A DNA stretch of 64,000 nt from an uncultured Clostridia bacterium (GCA_946407745.1 CAMJPQ010000001.1:186001-250000), one strand, 5' to 3'. Positions 48,347 to 56,638 are shown, numbered from the stretch's first letter. Made by a program: numbers and translations. Notes: a model not told the origin generated them from the letters alone.

Positions 48347-49873
48347 ATGGCGATCAATAAAATTACGGACAAGGCGGCGGCCGCGCTGCAGGCGGACGGC
48401 TATGTGCTGGTGACGCAGAGCGTGACCGAAAACGGCGTGACGCGGCAGGACGTGCGCCGCGCGCCCAGCGGGGACTTTTTCGCCGCCGGCGGCGCGGGCA
48501 CGGCGCTGGTGAGCGGGCAGGACCTGAAGGCGCTGCAGCCGGGCGGGTACTACTGCAGCTCGGCGAGCATGGCGCGGCAGCTGGTGGACGCCCCTCTGGC
48601 AGGCTCATTCCGGCTGCTGGTGACGCCGAGAACGAACACCACGAACTACGTGAACCTGACCGCGTGGGGCAACGACGGGCTGATTTACACCGCGGTGAAT
48701 AATTTGAACAACCCGCCGGAAAGCCTGCAGTGGACTTCCACCGGGCGGTTTGCGGAGCTGGCGCAGCTGGTGGACGGGCTGAGCGCGCAGGTAACGGCGC
48801 TCTCGGCGGCTGTGGCAGGCATGGGCGGAGTGGACTTCGCCGCGATGAGAGCAAGCGTCGCCGGAGGGCAGGGGCCGACGGATTACCCGATCGGCACGGA
48901 GTTCAAGGTCCGCCACACCGTTTTCGGCGACCTGACCGCCGTGGTGGTGGCGCACGACTACCTGAGGCTGAGAACCGGCTCAACCACCGCGCACACCATG
49001 ACCTGCCTATTCAAGGAGGTGCTGCCGCTGCGCGAGTATGACGCGCCGGAGGCCTTCTACCGCGCGTCGTCGCGGCTGGCCGCGGGGATTTATCACTTCA
49101 CCGTCGGCAGCGACGATGGGCAGTGGGCCGCGGGCGACTATCAGTTTGAGCTGCCCGCGGTTTTGCCGGCGAACGCGCAGCTGTGCCTGAGCGTGACCAC
49201 CACGCAGCAGCCGCTCGTGGGCGCTGAGGTGCTGGTTTACAGAAACAACAGCTCAACCGAGCCCATCATGAGGGCGAAGATCAGCGAGGGCAGCGAGGGC
49301 ACGGGCCTCGGCACGCTCGGCGCGGAGCTGAACTACCCGAGGCGGGTCGCGTGCGGTTCCGACAACTACAAGGAATCGGCGATAAGGCAGTACCTCAACG
49401 CGCCGGGCAGCCTGCAGCTGGGCTGGCGGGCGCAGACGCAGTACGACCGCCCGCCCACCTGGATGCACGACAAGTTCACCTTCGACATGGGCTTTGAGAG
49501 CGACTTCCTGGCGATTGTGGGGGCCGTGAGGGTGCCCTGCATCGCGAACAATACCTACGAGGCGCCGGACTCCTCCGTGACCGTCGGCAGTACATACTAT
49601 GTGGAGGACAGGTTCTACCCGCTGAGCCAGAAGGAGATACAGGGCACCTCGCCGCTGGCGGGAGACCAGAGCGCGCTGCTCCCCTACTTCGACGGCATGT
49701 CCTTCGCAAACAAAATCTGCCGCACCAAAATGGGCAACGCGGAGGAGCCCATGCTGCGGGGGCCGCAGGGGAGCTTCCCCCACGCTGTGGCGACCATCGG
49801 CACAACCGGCAGGACATCGTACAAGGATGCGAGCGAGGTCGACACGGCGCGCGTAGCGTTTACCATTGTGTAA
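48347..49873 (+). CDS. second tail fibre / receptor-binding protein
   Basis: A 508-residue protein. Its N-terminal part continues fibre-like repeats (LKALQPGGYYCSSASMARQL). A coiled-coil-like stretch follows (LAQLVDGLSAQVTALSAAVAG). A C-terminal domain of the DUF6273 style (RRVACGSDNYKESAIRQYLN, YVEDRFYPLSQKEIQG) is common in proteins that display variable surfaces. It probably determines host binding. Confidence 0.7.
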   Translation: MAINKITDKAAAALQADGYVLVTQSVTENGVTRQDVRRAPSGDFFAAGGAGTALVSGQDLKALQPGGYYCSSASMARQLVDAPLAGSFRLLVTPRTNTTNYVNLTAWGNDGLIYTAVNNLNNPPESLQWTSTGRFAELAQLVDGLSAQVTALSAAVAGMGGVDFAAMRASVAGGQGPTDYPIGTEFKVRHTVFGDLTAVVVAHDYLRLRTGSTTAHTMTCLFKEVLPLREYDAPEAFYRASSRLAAGIYHFTVGSDDGQWAAGDYQFELPAVLPANAQLCLSVTTTQQPLVGAEVLVYRNNSSTEPIMRAKISEGSEGTGLGTLGAELNYPRRVACGSDNYKESAIRQYLNAPGSLQLGWRAQTQYDRPPTWMHDKFTFDMGFESDFLAIVGAVRVPCIANNTYEAPDSSVTVGSTYYVEDRFYPLSQKEIQGTSPLAGDQSALLPYFDGMSFANKICRTKMGNAEEPMLRGPQGSFPHAVATIGTTGRTSYKDASEVDTARVAFTIV

Positions 49874-49885
49874 GGAGGGCGGCGC

Positions 49886-50221
49886 ATGATACCAAGCAGC
49901 TACAGCCTGACCATGGTGCGGGGCGACACGTTCAAGTTTGACCTGGACCTTTCCGGCATCGACGGGGAGATCACCGGCGTGGCGCTTTCCATCAAGAAAC
50001 GCGACCGCGACACCGAGGTACTGATCAGCAAAACGCTGGGCAACGGCATCGAAGAGGTGAAGGAAGGGAGCGGCGTGTACCGGGTGCGCGTCGCCCCGGA
50101 GGACACGCGCGGCTTTGTGGGGCTGCACTACATCTACGACGTGCAGCTGACCATCGGCGAGGATGTGGTCACGCCGCTGAAAGGGGACCTGACGGTGGTG
50201 CATGATGTGACCCCGAATTGA
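49886..50221 (+). CDS. BppU-like Ig-fold baseplate protein
   Basis: A 111-residue protein (YSLTMVRGDTFKFDLDLSGID, VALSIKKRDRDTEVLISKTL, GVYRVRVAPEDTRGF) with the beta-sandwich pattern of BppU N-terminal domains, which carry receptor-binding parts in phages of Gram-positive hosts. AGGAGG precedes the ATG. Confidence 0.65.
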   Translation: MIPSSYSLTMVRGDTFKFDLDLSGIDGEITGVALSIKKRDRDTEVLISKTLGNGIEEVKEGSGVYRVRVAPEDTRGFVGLHYIYDVQLTIGEDVVTPLKGDLTVVHDVTPN

Positions 50222-50223
50222 GG

Positions 50224-50345
50224 CCGCCCTCCCCGCCCCCTCTGCCGCGTGCGCGGCATCTCCCCCGCAAGCGGGGGCGATTTTGGGGACACGAGAGCCG
50301 GGAGGGCGACCTCATCCGTCAGCGCTGACGGATGAGGTCGGACCC
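50224..50345 (+). repeat. R1 + partial R3 palindromic repeats
   Basis: R1 from 50235, then CCTCATCCGTCAGCG-CTGACGGATGAGG (about 50308-50336), a perfect palindrome made from the R3 edge. No gene is seen. Confidence 0.8.
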
Positions 50346-50380
50346 GCATAACACGTTTTTTTATTTTCGGTAAAGGAGGG

Positions 50381-50644
50381 ATGAGCGTGGCGACGATTGA
50401 CACGACACCGCGCCGGACAGGCGCGGACGGGTGCGGTGGCGCGGCATGCTGCAGGCCGGTGATCAAAATCACCACCGGCGTGGGGCCAGCGGGCAAAAAC
50501 GGCGTGGGCGTGCCGCCTGGCGGAAAGACCGGGCAGTACCTGATGAAAAACGGCGCGGAGGACTACGGCACGGAGTGGGTGGAGCTGGGCCTGCACGTGG
50601 TGGACGGCTGCCTGTGCCAGACCTATGAGGAGGTGGACGGATGA
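50381..50644 (+). CDS. small tail-associated protein
   Basis: An 87-residue protein with Gly-rich collagen-like segment (TTGVGPAGKNGVGVPPGGKTGQYLMKNG) and YGTEWVELG. Such GPxGxxG and GQYLxKN units are found in fibre tips of phages. AAAGGAGGG precedes the ATG. It overlaps the adhesin gene by 4 bases. Confidence 0.6.
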   Translation: MSVATIDTTPRRTGADGCGGAACCRPVIKITTGVGPAGKNGVGVPPGGKTGQYLMKNGAEDYGTEWVELGLHVVDGCLCQTYEEVDG

Positions 50645-52485
50645 GCACTGTAACCAAGCCCGTGATGCTGGACGAAACGGGCAAGCGGATTGCGGAGGCG
50701 CTGGAGGAAAAGACGATCCTGGTGGACGAAACGGGCAAGCGGATCGCGGAGGCGCTGGAAGAAAAGACGATCCTGGGCGCAATCGCCAATGGGCTGCGGA
50801 GCGTCGGCGCGGCGCTGTGGCGCGAGCGCGACATGACCGTACAGCCGAAGGATGTCAACTTCTACGACTACGACGGCACGATTGTCCACAGCTATACCAA
50901 GAAGGAGTTTCTGCAGCTGGAGGAGCTGCCCGGAGATCCCCAGCACGAGGGGCTGACGCCCCAGGGCTGGAACTGGACGCTGGCGGGCGCGAAGGCGTAT
51001 GTCGAAAAATACGGCGCCTGCGAGATCGGCCAGAGCTATGTGACCGACGACGGCAAGACCCGGATCTATGTCGAGATTGCGGAGACCGAGCGCCTGTCCC
51101 TGTCCCTCCGCTTCACCCAGACCCTCGCCGGCGGCGTGACCGTGGACTGGGGCGACGGCAGCACCGAGGTCACTCCGAACGCCACCGGGAACGTGGCGAT
51201 GAATCACACCTACGCGCAGGGCGGAGAGTATCTGGTCACCCTGGACGTCGCGGCGGGCTGCACCGTGATGCTCGGCCAGAGCACGCAGGCGATGAGCGCC
51301 GACGGCATGCTGAACCATCAGCAGTACTTTGTGACCAGCCAGTATTTTGGCGGGCGCTCCCCCGTGCTGGCCATAGAGATCGGCAACGGCGTCGCGGCCC
51401 TGGGCACGCAGTCGCTGCTGCTCCTGCACCGGATGGCCTATGTCACGATCCCGACCACCGTGACCACGCTGCACTACGGCGTGTTCATGGCCTGCAACCA
51501 GGCCAAGGCGATTCACATTCCGCACGGCGTGACGAAGATCAACGGCTTCGCCTTCCGCGGCTGCTACTCCGCCATGACGATCACCCTGCCGGAGGGCCTG
51601 ACGGACCTCGGCCCGCTGAGCTTCTACGGCTGCACGCACCTGAAGCGCGCGGCGATTCCGGAGGGCGTGAAGGCCATCGGGCAGAACGCCTTCTCCTGCT
51701 GCTACCTGATGGAGCGGTGTATCGTCCCAGACTCGGTGAATAGCCTCGGCGCGTGCTGCTTCGCGAAGGACTGCAACCTCCGCACCACGCACATCCCGGA
51801 GGGCGTGACGGCGATCCCGGACTTCTGCTATTCGGGCTGCCACGTGCTGACCGGCGTGGAGATCCCCGAGGGCGTGACCACCATCGGCAAAAACGCCTTC
51901 AGCTCCTGCTTCGGCATCCGCTCCCTGACGCTCCCGACCACGGTCACGAAGATTAAGGAGTTCGCCTTCATGTTCTGCGACGGCAACGAGGAGATTCACG
52001 TGCTCCCGACCACACCGCCGGAGCTGGTGAGCGCGACCGCCTTCAGCGCGACCGGCCCGTCCTTCAAGATCTATGTGCCCTGGAGCGAAGATCACTCCGT
52101 GTTCGAAGCCTATCAGGCGGCGACGAACTGGTGCGGCAAGATCACCGAGCTGACCGAGGAGGACGCGCCCGACTGGTACAAGGAGACCATCGACGTGACC
52201 GTCGCCAAGGTCTGGGCCAACAGCGACGAGAGCGCAACCTGGCCTGAGGGCCTGACGGTGACGGTGCATCTGCTGGCTGACGGCGTGGCCGCCGGCGAGC
52301 CGGTGACCCTGACCGCGGAGAACGCCTCCCACGTATTTGAAGGCCTGCGGAAGAACAGCGCCGAGGGCGTGACGATTGTCTACACCGCCGAGGAGAATGC
52401 CGTCGAGGGCTATACCGGCGCGGTCGCCGAGATCGCGGACGGCGTGATCACGATCACGAACACGCAGAACGGTGGTGAGCCTTAA
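50641..52485 (+). CDS. tail adhesin with PKD, BspA-type LRR and CnaB-like domains
   Basis: A 614-residue protein. N-terminus: an 18-residue unit (DETGKRIAEALEEKTILV) repeated twice. A PKD-like domain lies near residues 140-205 (VTVDWGDGSTEV). BspA-type LRR units run from about 230 to 470 (IPEGVTAI, IPTTVTTL, LPEGLTDLG; cysteines at regular spacing). A CnaB-like domain closes the protein (IDVTVAKVWANSDES). Such domains mostly occur on bacterial surface proteins. On a phage tail they suggest binding to host glycans, to surface protein or to mucus. Confidence 0.75.
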   Translation: MSTVTKPVMLDETGKRIAEALEEKTILVDETGKRIAEALEEKTILGAIANGLRSVGAALWRERDMTVQPKDVNFYDYDGTIVHSYTKKEFLQLEELPGDPQHEGLTPQGWNWTLAGAKAYVEKYGACEIGQSYVTDDGKTRIYVEIAETERLSLSLRFTQTLAGGVTVDWGDGSTEVTPNATGNVAMNHTYAQGGEYLVTLDVAAGCTVMLGQSTQAMSADGMLNHQQYFVTSQYFGGRSPVLAIEIGNGVAALGTQSLLLLHRMAYVTIPTTVTTLHYGVFMACNQAKAIHIPHGVTKINGFAFRGCYSAMTITLPEGLTDLGPLSFYGCTHLKRAAIPEGVKAIGQNAFSCCYLMERCIVPDSVNSLGACCFAKDCNLRTTHIPEGVTAIPDFCYSGCHVLTGVEIPEGVTTIGKNAFSSCFGIRSLTLPTTVTKIKEFAFMFCDGNEEIHVLPTTPPELVSATAFSATGPSFKIYVPWSEDHSVFEAYQAATNWCGKITELTEEDAPDWYKETIDVTVAKVWANSDESATWPEGLTVTVHLLADGVAAGEPVTLTAENASHVFEGLRKNSAEGVTIVYTAEENAVEGYTGAVAEIADGVITITNTQNGGEP

Positions 52486-52913
52486 TGCAGGTGATTGAGA
52501 ACTGGAAGACCCGGGCGGACGGAAAGCACATCAAAATCACGAATCCGGCCATAGTGAGCGGCAAGGTCATCTGGCTGCGGCAGAACGAGACCGGGCGGAT
52601 CATGATGAACGCCCACGACGTGCAGGAGGATTGCCCCTACACCTACACCGAGGTCTGCCAGGACGACGACCCGCGCAAGATCGCTTCCTGGTCTTCCGAC
52701 AAGGTCTACCAGAAGGGCGATCTGGCGCAGGCCGTGGGCAACTTCTTCGGCCCGGCGTGCTATAAGATCTTCATCTCCGACGTGGACGACAATCAGGGCA
52801 GCGAGCCGCGCCAGGGCCTCAACTGGTCGGAATACTGGCCGCTGGGCACGCTCCCCGGCGAGGAACCCGGCTGGCATGACTACGACCCGGAGACCGACGG
52901 CGCGCCCGTCTGA
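52485..52913 (+). CDS. hypothetical tail-associated protein
   Basis: A 142-residue protein starting within the stop of the adhesin gene. The middle part (IASWSSDKVYQKGDLAQAVG, FISDVDDNQGSEPRQGLNWSEYW) resembles carbohydrate-binding chitinase-type modules, where S-x-x-x-Y-x-x-G-D and W residues line the sugar site. It is likely a fibre accessory protein. Confidence 0.55.
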   Translation: MQVIENWKTRADGKHIKITNPAIVSGKVIWLRQNETGRIMMNAHDVQEDCPYTYTEVCQDDDPRKIASWSSDKVYQKGDLAQAVGNFFGPACYKIFISDVDDNQGSEPRQGLNWSEYWPLGTLPGEEPGWHDYDPETDGAPV

Positions 52914-53221
52914 TGGAGGACAACATGCCCATTACGTTTACATGGGACGATCGTCCCGCACTCATTACGCCCTATGAAGGGCCGCGCGAGGGAGCAAGCC
53001 GCGTGATCACGGCGGAGGAAGCGCACGCCTGCGGACAGCACGGGCCGATGACGGACTTCGAGATCGAGATCCGGAAGGGCGCGTATGACGAGGAGACCCT
53101 CGCAAAGCTCAGGACTGGAGAGATGCACCTTGAATATGACGACTACGGCACCAAGTGGCGCGCCTGGCACGGACACCCGTACTACATCCAGATGGAGCGC
53201 GAGCCCTGGCCAGACGCCTGA
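52913..53221 (+). CDS. hypothetical protein
   Basis: A 102-residue protein (PITFTWDDRPALITPYEGPREG, TDFEIEIRKGAYDEETLAKL). It follows the previous stop directly. An acidic soluble protein of unknown role at the end of the fibre cluster. Confidence 0.55.
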   Translation: MEDNMPITFTWDDRPALITPYEGPREGASRVITAEEAHACGQHGPMTDFEIEIRKGAYDEETLAKLRTGEMHLEYDDYGTKWRAWHGHPYYIQMEREPWPDA

Positions 53222-53405
53222 CATTCAAGCACAACTCTCCGCCCTCGCCGCAGCGCTCCAAAGGCTCCCGGAGGACGAGAAAGCAGTCATCGTCCTGACT
53301 TACTACGACCTCATGACGGACGCGCAGATTGCGGCGTGCATGGGTATCTCCCAGGAGCGGGTCGAGGAGCTTCGGCGAAGGGCGGAGAGGATGCTGGAGG
53401 GGTAA
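53085..53405 (+). CDS. sigma-region-4-like HTH protein, start uncertain
   Basis: The last 60 residues (LAAALQRLPEDEKAVIVLTYY, ACMGISQERVEELRRRAERM) are a clear sigma-70 region-4 type helix-turn-helix. The upstream part of the frame overlaps the previous gene and looks like a shadow. No ATG, GTG or TTG with a ribosome site lies at the natural domain start near 53222, so the start or an unusual start codon remains open. Confidence 0.5.
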   Translation: MTRRPSQSSGLERCTLNMTTTAPSGAPGTDTRTTSRWSASPGQTPDIQAQLSALAAALQRLPEDEKAVIVLTYYDLMTDAQIAACMGISQERVEELRRRAERMLEG

Positions 53406-53406
53406 C

Positions 53407-53437
53407 AAAAAAAGGCCGCCCCGGAAATGGGGCGGTC
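53407..53437 (-). terminator. terminator of hicBA
   Basis: A 9 bp stem (53414-53422 with 53429-53437, one G-T pair) followed on the minus strand by seven T (53407-53413). It overlaps the hicA stop codon. Confidence 0.8.
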
Positions 53438-53630
53438 AGAAACGGCGGTCGATGCCGCTTTGCTTCATGATCTCGTTGGCGGTATAGCGCGACTTGATTT
53501 TGCCGTCTACGGTCACGTTTCGCCTGGTGATAGGGCTGTACCAGATGTCATGGTCGCCCTTCCCTCGGCGGACAAAGCGGCAGCCGTGTTCGCGCAGAAC
53601 CTCGCGAACCACTTTTTCGTATTCAGCCAT
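53436..53630 (-). CDS. hicA: HicA-type mRNA interferase toxin
   Basis: A 64-residue protein with the HicA dsRBD-like pattern: YEKVVREVLREHGCRFVRRG, then KGDHDIWYSP with the catalytic histidine, then ANEIMKQSGIDRRF. It cleaves mRNA when not bound by HicB. It overlaps the antitoxin gene by 8 bases. The order antitoxin-toxin is the reverse of the E. coli locus but common in Firmicutes. Confidence 0.85.
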   Translation of the reverse strand: MAEYEKVVREVLREHGCRFVRRGKGDHDIWYSPITRRNVTVDGKIKSRYTANEIMKQSGIDRRF

Positions 53631-53847
53631 ATGCGTACACCCTGTCGGAGCGCGTCGGCTGGTAATCCAGCCGGTACTCCGGCTGCGCCGCGCCGTTCAG
53701 CTGCAGCAGCTCCGGTACGGCAATGCGCAGCCGCTCGATGAGGGCGTCAAAGGAGCCGGATTCCATCACCAGGCCGGGAACATCCTCACTGGTGGCGACC
53801 CAGACCTGCGCGTCCTCATCCCACAGCATTCTGATTTTACAGGTCAC
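53623..53847 (-). CDS. hicB: HicB-like (DUF1902) antitoxin
   Basis: A 74-residue protein with the DUF1902/HicB partial RNase-H-like fold (IRMLWDEDAQVWVATSEDVPGL, SFDALIERLRIAVPELL). It has no C-terminal DNA-binding domain, so autoregulation would need another factor. It starts at GTG 53847 with GGAGG upstream. Confidence 0.8.
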   Translation of the reverse strand: MTCKIRMLWDEDAQVWVATSEDVPGLVMESGSFDALIERLRIAVPELLQLNGAAQPEYRLDYQPTRSDRVYAYG

Positions 53848-53876
53848 AGCAAATACCTCCTCTCGCGCCTGATTTG

Positions 53877-53882
53877 ATTATA
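53877..53882 (-). promoter_or_regulatory. hicBA promoter -10
   Basis: TATAAT on the minus strand, 30 bases before the hicB start. The matching -35 (TTTCCT-like at 53900-53905) is weak. It lies in the divergent gap with the hydrolase gene. Confidence 0.55.
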
Positions 53883-53929
53883 GCACACAGGCGGCGAACA
53901 GGAAAGCGAACGCCGAAAGAAGGCGACCG

Positions 53930-55618
53930 ATGAATATCAACATCAAAATCACCCGCCAGGAAAACGCGGACTATTTCCACGCCTCCGTCGGCTCCGTGGT
54001 CTCGGTGGACTTTGAGGAGTACGTGGCCGCGGTGGTGGCGTCCGAGCTGGCCAGCGGCTCGCTCGAAGCCATGAAGGCGCAGGCGGTGGCCGCGCGAACG
54101 TTTGCCTGCTGCCTGGGCGCTTTGCGCGGGAAAGCCATTTCCGACAGCAGCGCCACCGCGCAAGCGTACCGCGCGGCGAGGTACGACGCGCAGAAGTACC
54201 CGCGCTGCATCGAGGCGGCGCGGGCCACGGCCGGGGAAATCCTCACCTACCGGGGCCAGCCGATCAACGCGGTCTACTCCGACTCCAACGGCGGGCGCAC
54301 CGTGTCCGCCAGTGAGCGGTGGGGATCCTCGCGTCCGTACCTGATTGCCAAAACCGACCCGTGGGACCTGGCCGCCACCGGCGGAAACCGGCGCGGGCAC
54401 GGCGTGGGCATGAGTCAGCAGGGCGCGAAGCGCATGGCGGCGGAGGGCATCGGCTACCGGGAGATTCTGGAATTTTACTACCCGGGGTGCCAGACCTCAT
54501 CCGTCAGCGCTGACGCGCTGCCACCTTCCACTGCTAAGGAAGGCCTTGGAGGAGGGCGACAGCAGCCTTCCCCTTTAGGGGAAGGTGGCCGAAGGCCGGA
54601 TGAGGTTCCGGGTGAGGTAAAGAGGGAGGTGAAACCGATGGGCACCATTACCAACGACAAAACGCAGACCATTGTCACGCTGGCCCGCAGCATGATGGGC
54701 TACCCCTACGTTTTCGGTGCGCTGGGCGAGATGTGCACGCCGCAGACGCGCGGCCGGCGCGTGAACAGCAGCCACCCGACCATCAAGAGCAAATGCCAGG
54801 TGCTGAGCGGGAGGGCTTCCACCTGCGAGGGCTGCCCCTACAAGGGGATGCGCATGTTCGACTGCCGCGGGTTTACGTGGTACCTGCTGCAGCAGGTGGG
54901 CGTTTCCATTTCCAACGTGGGCGCGACCACGCAGTGGAAAACGGCCAGCTGGGTGCAGAAGGGCGAGATCAAGGCCATGCCGGACGTGGTGTGCTGCGTG
55001 TTCAAGCACGACGCGAACACCGGGAAAATGGCGCACACCGGCCTGCACATCGGCGGCGGGGTGATCATCCACTGCTCGCACGACGTGGAGGAAGGAAAAA
55101 TCACGGACCGGGGCTGGACGCACTACGCGATCCTGAAAGGGCTGTACACTGAGGAGGAGCTGGCCCGCGCCGAGGGGGTGAAAACCGTGGAGACACTCAA
55201 AACCGGCAGCCGTGGCGAGGCCGTGCGCCTGCTGCAGACCCGCCTGAACGAACTGGGCTTCCACTGCGGCAGCGCCGACGGCATTTTCGGCGCGAAAACA
55301 AAGGCCGCCGTGACCGCCTTCCAGTATGCCGAGGGGCTACAGGCTGACGGCATCGCCGGGGCGGCGACGCAGGCGGCGCTGCTGAACGCGCTCACGCCCT
55401 CCCCTGCCGTAGCGGAAGATCTTCCGCCGGAAGAGGAAGAGACGGAGCCGGTGGAGGATCCTTCCGCCGAGCCGCCCGAAAAGGATCCCGACCGGGAAAC
55501 GGTCCGGGAATTTCTGGCCCGGGCAAAAAGGACCGGCAGCGGCAACATCCAGCTGGAAATGGACGAGGAAACCGCCTGGCAGCTGTGGCTTGCGCTGACG
55601 CAGGTTTTCATTGTGTGA
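53930..55618 (+). CDS. SpoIID-like + NlpC/P60 + PG-binding hydrolase, joined by a repeat
   Basis: A 562-residue open frame. Residues 1-185 are SpoIID/LytB-like (VDFEEYVAAVVASELASGS, AQAVAARTFA, SDSNGGRTVSASERWG, GHGVGMSQQGA). Residues about 186-236 are encoded by a palindromic repeat (54489-54612) and make a Pro/Gly-rich linker. Residues 237-400 are NlpC/P60 with Cys in FDCRGFTWYL and His in MAHTGLHIGG. A peptidoglycan-binding domain (TGSRGEAVRLLQTRLNELGF) and a charged tail follow. A strong internal ribosome site before ATG 54638 indicates these were two genes. Lysis is the likely role. Confidence 0.8.
   Translation: MNINIKITRQENADYFHASVGSVVSVDFEEYVAAVVASELASGSLEAMKAQAVAARTFACCLGALRGKAISDSSATAQAYRAARYDAQKYPRCIEAARATAGEILTYRGQPINAVYSDSNGGRTVSASERWGSSRPYLIAKTDPWDLAATGGNRRGHGVGMSQQGAKRMAAEGIGYREILEFYYPGCQTSSVSADALPPSTAKEGLGGGRQQPSPLGEGGRRPDEVPGEVKREVKPMGTITNDKTQTIVTLARSMMGYPYVFGALGEMCTPQTRGRRVNSSHPTIKSKCQVLSGRASTCEGCPYKGMRMFDCRGFTWYLLQQVGVSISNVGATTQWKTASWVQKGEIKAMPDVVCCVFKHDANTGKMAHTGLHIGGGVIIHCSHDVEEGKITDRGWTHYAILKGLYTEEELARAEGVKTVETLKTGSRGEAVRLLQTRLNELGFHCGSADGIFGAKTKAAVTAFQYAEGLQADGIAGAATQAALLNALTPSPAVAEDLPPEEEETEPVEDPSAEPPEKDPDRETVREFLARAKRTGSGNIQLEMDEETAWQLWLALTQVFIV
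54489..54612 (+). repeat. R3-type repeat pair read as protein linker
   Basis: A diverged R3 (CCTCATCCGTCAGCG..., from 54497) and an inverted R3 (GCCTTCCCC-TTTA-GGGGAAGG, about 54569-54609) face each other, as at 41703-41826. Here the unit lacks stops in the hydrolase frame, so it is translated. Confidence 0.8.
54625..54640 (+). promoter_or_regulatory. internal ribosome site for the NlpC/P60 part
   Basis: GGAGGTGAAACCG then ATG 54638, in frame with the upstream SpoIID-like part. It would give a separate 326-residue hydrolase. Confidence 0.75.
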
Positions 55619-55695
55619 CAAAGGAGGCGCGGCATGGACAGAGTGAGATCACCCACCCCGCGCGGCGGAAATCCACAGTAAAGGAGAGGATGACA

Positions 55696-56010
55696 ATGGA
55701 AAACGATCTTGCGCAGGCGGTGCAGGGCCTGGTGGTGAGCCAGGCCAAGATGCAGGAACAGATCACCACGCTTTTCAAGCAGCAGACGGAGATCAAAGAG
55801 CTGACAAAAACGGTGCAGTCGCTGGCCATGAGCATTGAAAAGCAGGCCATGAGCCTGCGCAGCACCGAGGACAAGCTGGACACCGTGCGCACCGACGTGG
55901 ACGAAATGAAGGCCAAGCCCGCGAAAAAGTGGGACAGCGTGCAGAGCATCCTGCTGTCGGTGGTGCTGACGGCGGTGGCCACCTACCTGCTCACGCGGCT
56001 GGGACTGTAA
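55696..56010 (+). CDS. XhlA-like lysis-associated membrane protein
   Basis: A 104-residue protein: a long coiled coil (residues 5-75) and one C-terminal membrane segment (ILLSVVLTAVATYLLTRLGL). This is the XhlA (haemolysin-associated) layout of PBSX-type lysis cassettes. ATG 55696 is chosen for its 9-base distance from AAGGAG; ATG 55690 is too close. A 15-codon open frame with its own AAGGAGG (55634-55681) precedes it and may be a leader peptide. Confidence 0.8.
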   Translation: MENDLAQAVQGLVVSQAKMQEQITTLFKQQTEIKELTKTVQSLAMSIEKQAMSLRSTEDKLDTVRTDVDEMKAKPAKKWDSVQSILLSVVLTAVATYLLTRLGL

Positions 56011-56022
56011 ACGGAGGGAAAA

Positions 56023-56388
56023 ATGATTGACCTGACACCCATTTTCCAGGCGGTCATTGCGCTGCTGGCGGCGCTGATCACCTACAAGCTGATCCCGTGG
56101 ATCCGCTCGAAAACCGACGCGCAGACCCAGCGCAACCTGGAAACCGCGGCCCGCGTGGCCGTGTACGCGGCGGAGCAGATTTTCGGCGCGGGCCACGGCG
56201 CGGATAAAATGGACTACGCCATCGGCGTGCTGGAAAACTCGGGCTTCACCCTGGACGCGGACGTGATCCGCGCCACGCTGGAAAGCGCCGTGCGCGAAAT
56301 GAACGCGGACGACTGGTACCCGGCGGAGCCCGAAAAGGAACCGGAGGAAGAACCCACGGAGGAACCTGTGGAAAACCCTGTGGAATAA
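56023..56388 (+). CDS. LL-H-type holin
   Basis: A 121-residue protein with an N-terminal membrane segment (IFQAVIALLAALITYKLIPWI), a helical LL-H holin domain (AARVAVYAAEQIFG, KMDYAIGVLENSGFTLD) and a Glu/Pro-rich tail. It would permeabilise the membrane at lysis. GGAGGGAAAA precedes the ATG. Confidence 0.8.
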   Translation: MIDLTPIFQAVIALLAALITYKLIPWIRSKTDAQTQRNLETAARVAVYAAEQIFGAGHGADKMDYAIGVLENSGFTLDADVIRATLESAVREMNADDWYPAEPEKEPEEEPTEEPVENPVE

Positions 56389-56449
56389 TTCCGCGTGGCG
56401 GGTGGAGGAGCGGCAATGCCTCCGCCCGCGGCGCCGGGAGGCGAAACGC

Positions 56450-56638
56450 ATGAGGGCACCCTGCAAGGGCTGCGACCGGCGGACGCCCGGCTGCCACAGC
56501 GTGTGCGCGGACTACCGCGCCTACAGCGAGGAGTGCGCCGCGCGTCGGGAAAAGCGGCGCCTGGAGCTGGCCAATTCGCCGGAAACGAGCGAAACCTGGC
56601 AGAAAAACACCTGGCGGAAGGCCAAGGAAAACCGGTGA
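56450..56638 (+). CDS. small Cys-containing phage protein
   Basis: A 62-residue protein with CKGCDRRTPGCHSVCADYRAY, a four-cysteine cluster followed by a charged helix. Proteins of this layout (C-x2-C-x6-C-x3-C) are very common next to lysis genes in clostridial phages; function unknown. GGGAGG precedes ATG 56450. Confidence 0.7.
   Translation: MRAPCKGCDRRTPGCHSVCADYRAYSEECAARREKRRLELANSPETSETWQKNTWRKAKENR

Noticed and set aside
47297..50221. Diversity-generating retroelement acting on the fibre genes
   Set aside because: No reverse transcriptase gene and no template/variable repeat pair can be seen in the window.
16501..50345. R1 copies as CRISPR repeats or as rho-independent terminators
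   Set aside because: Copies are thousands of bases apart with genes between them. The hairpins are not followed by a T run beyond GATTTT, so simple termination is not supported.
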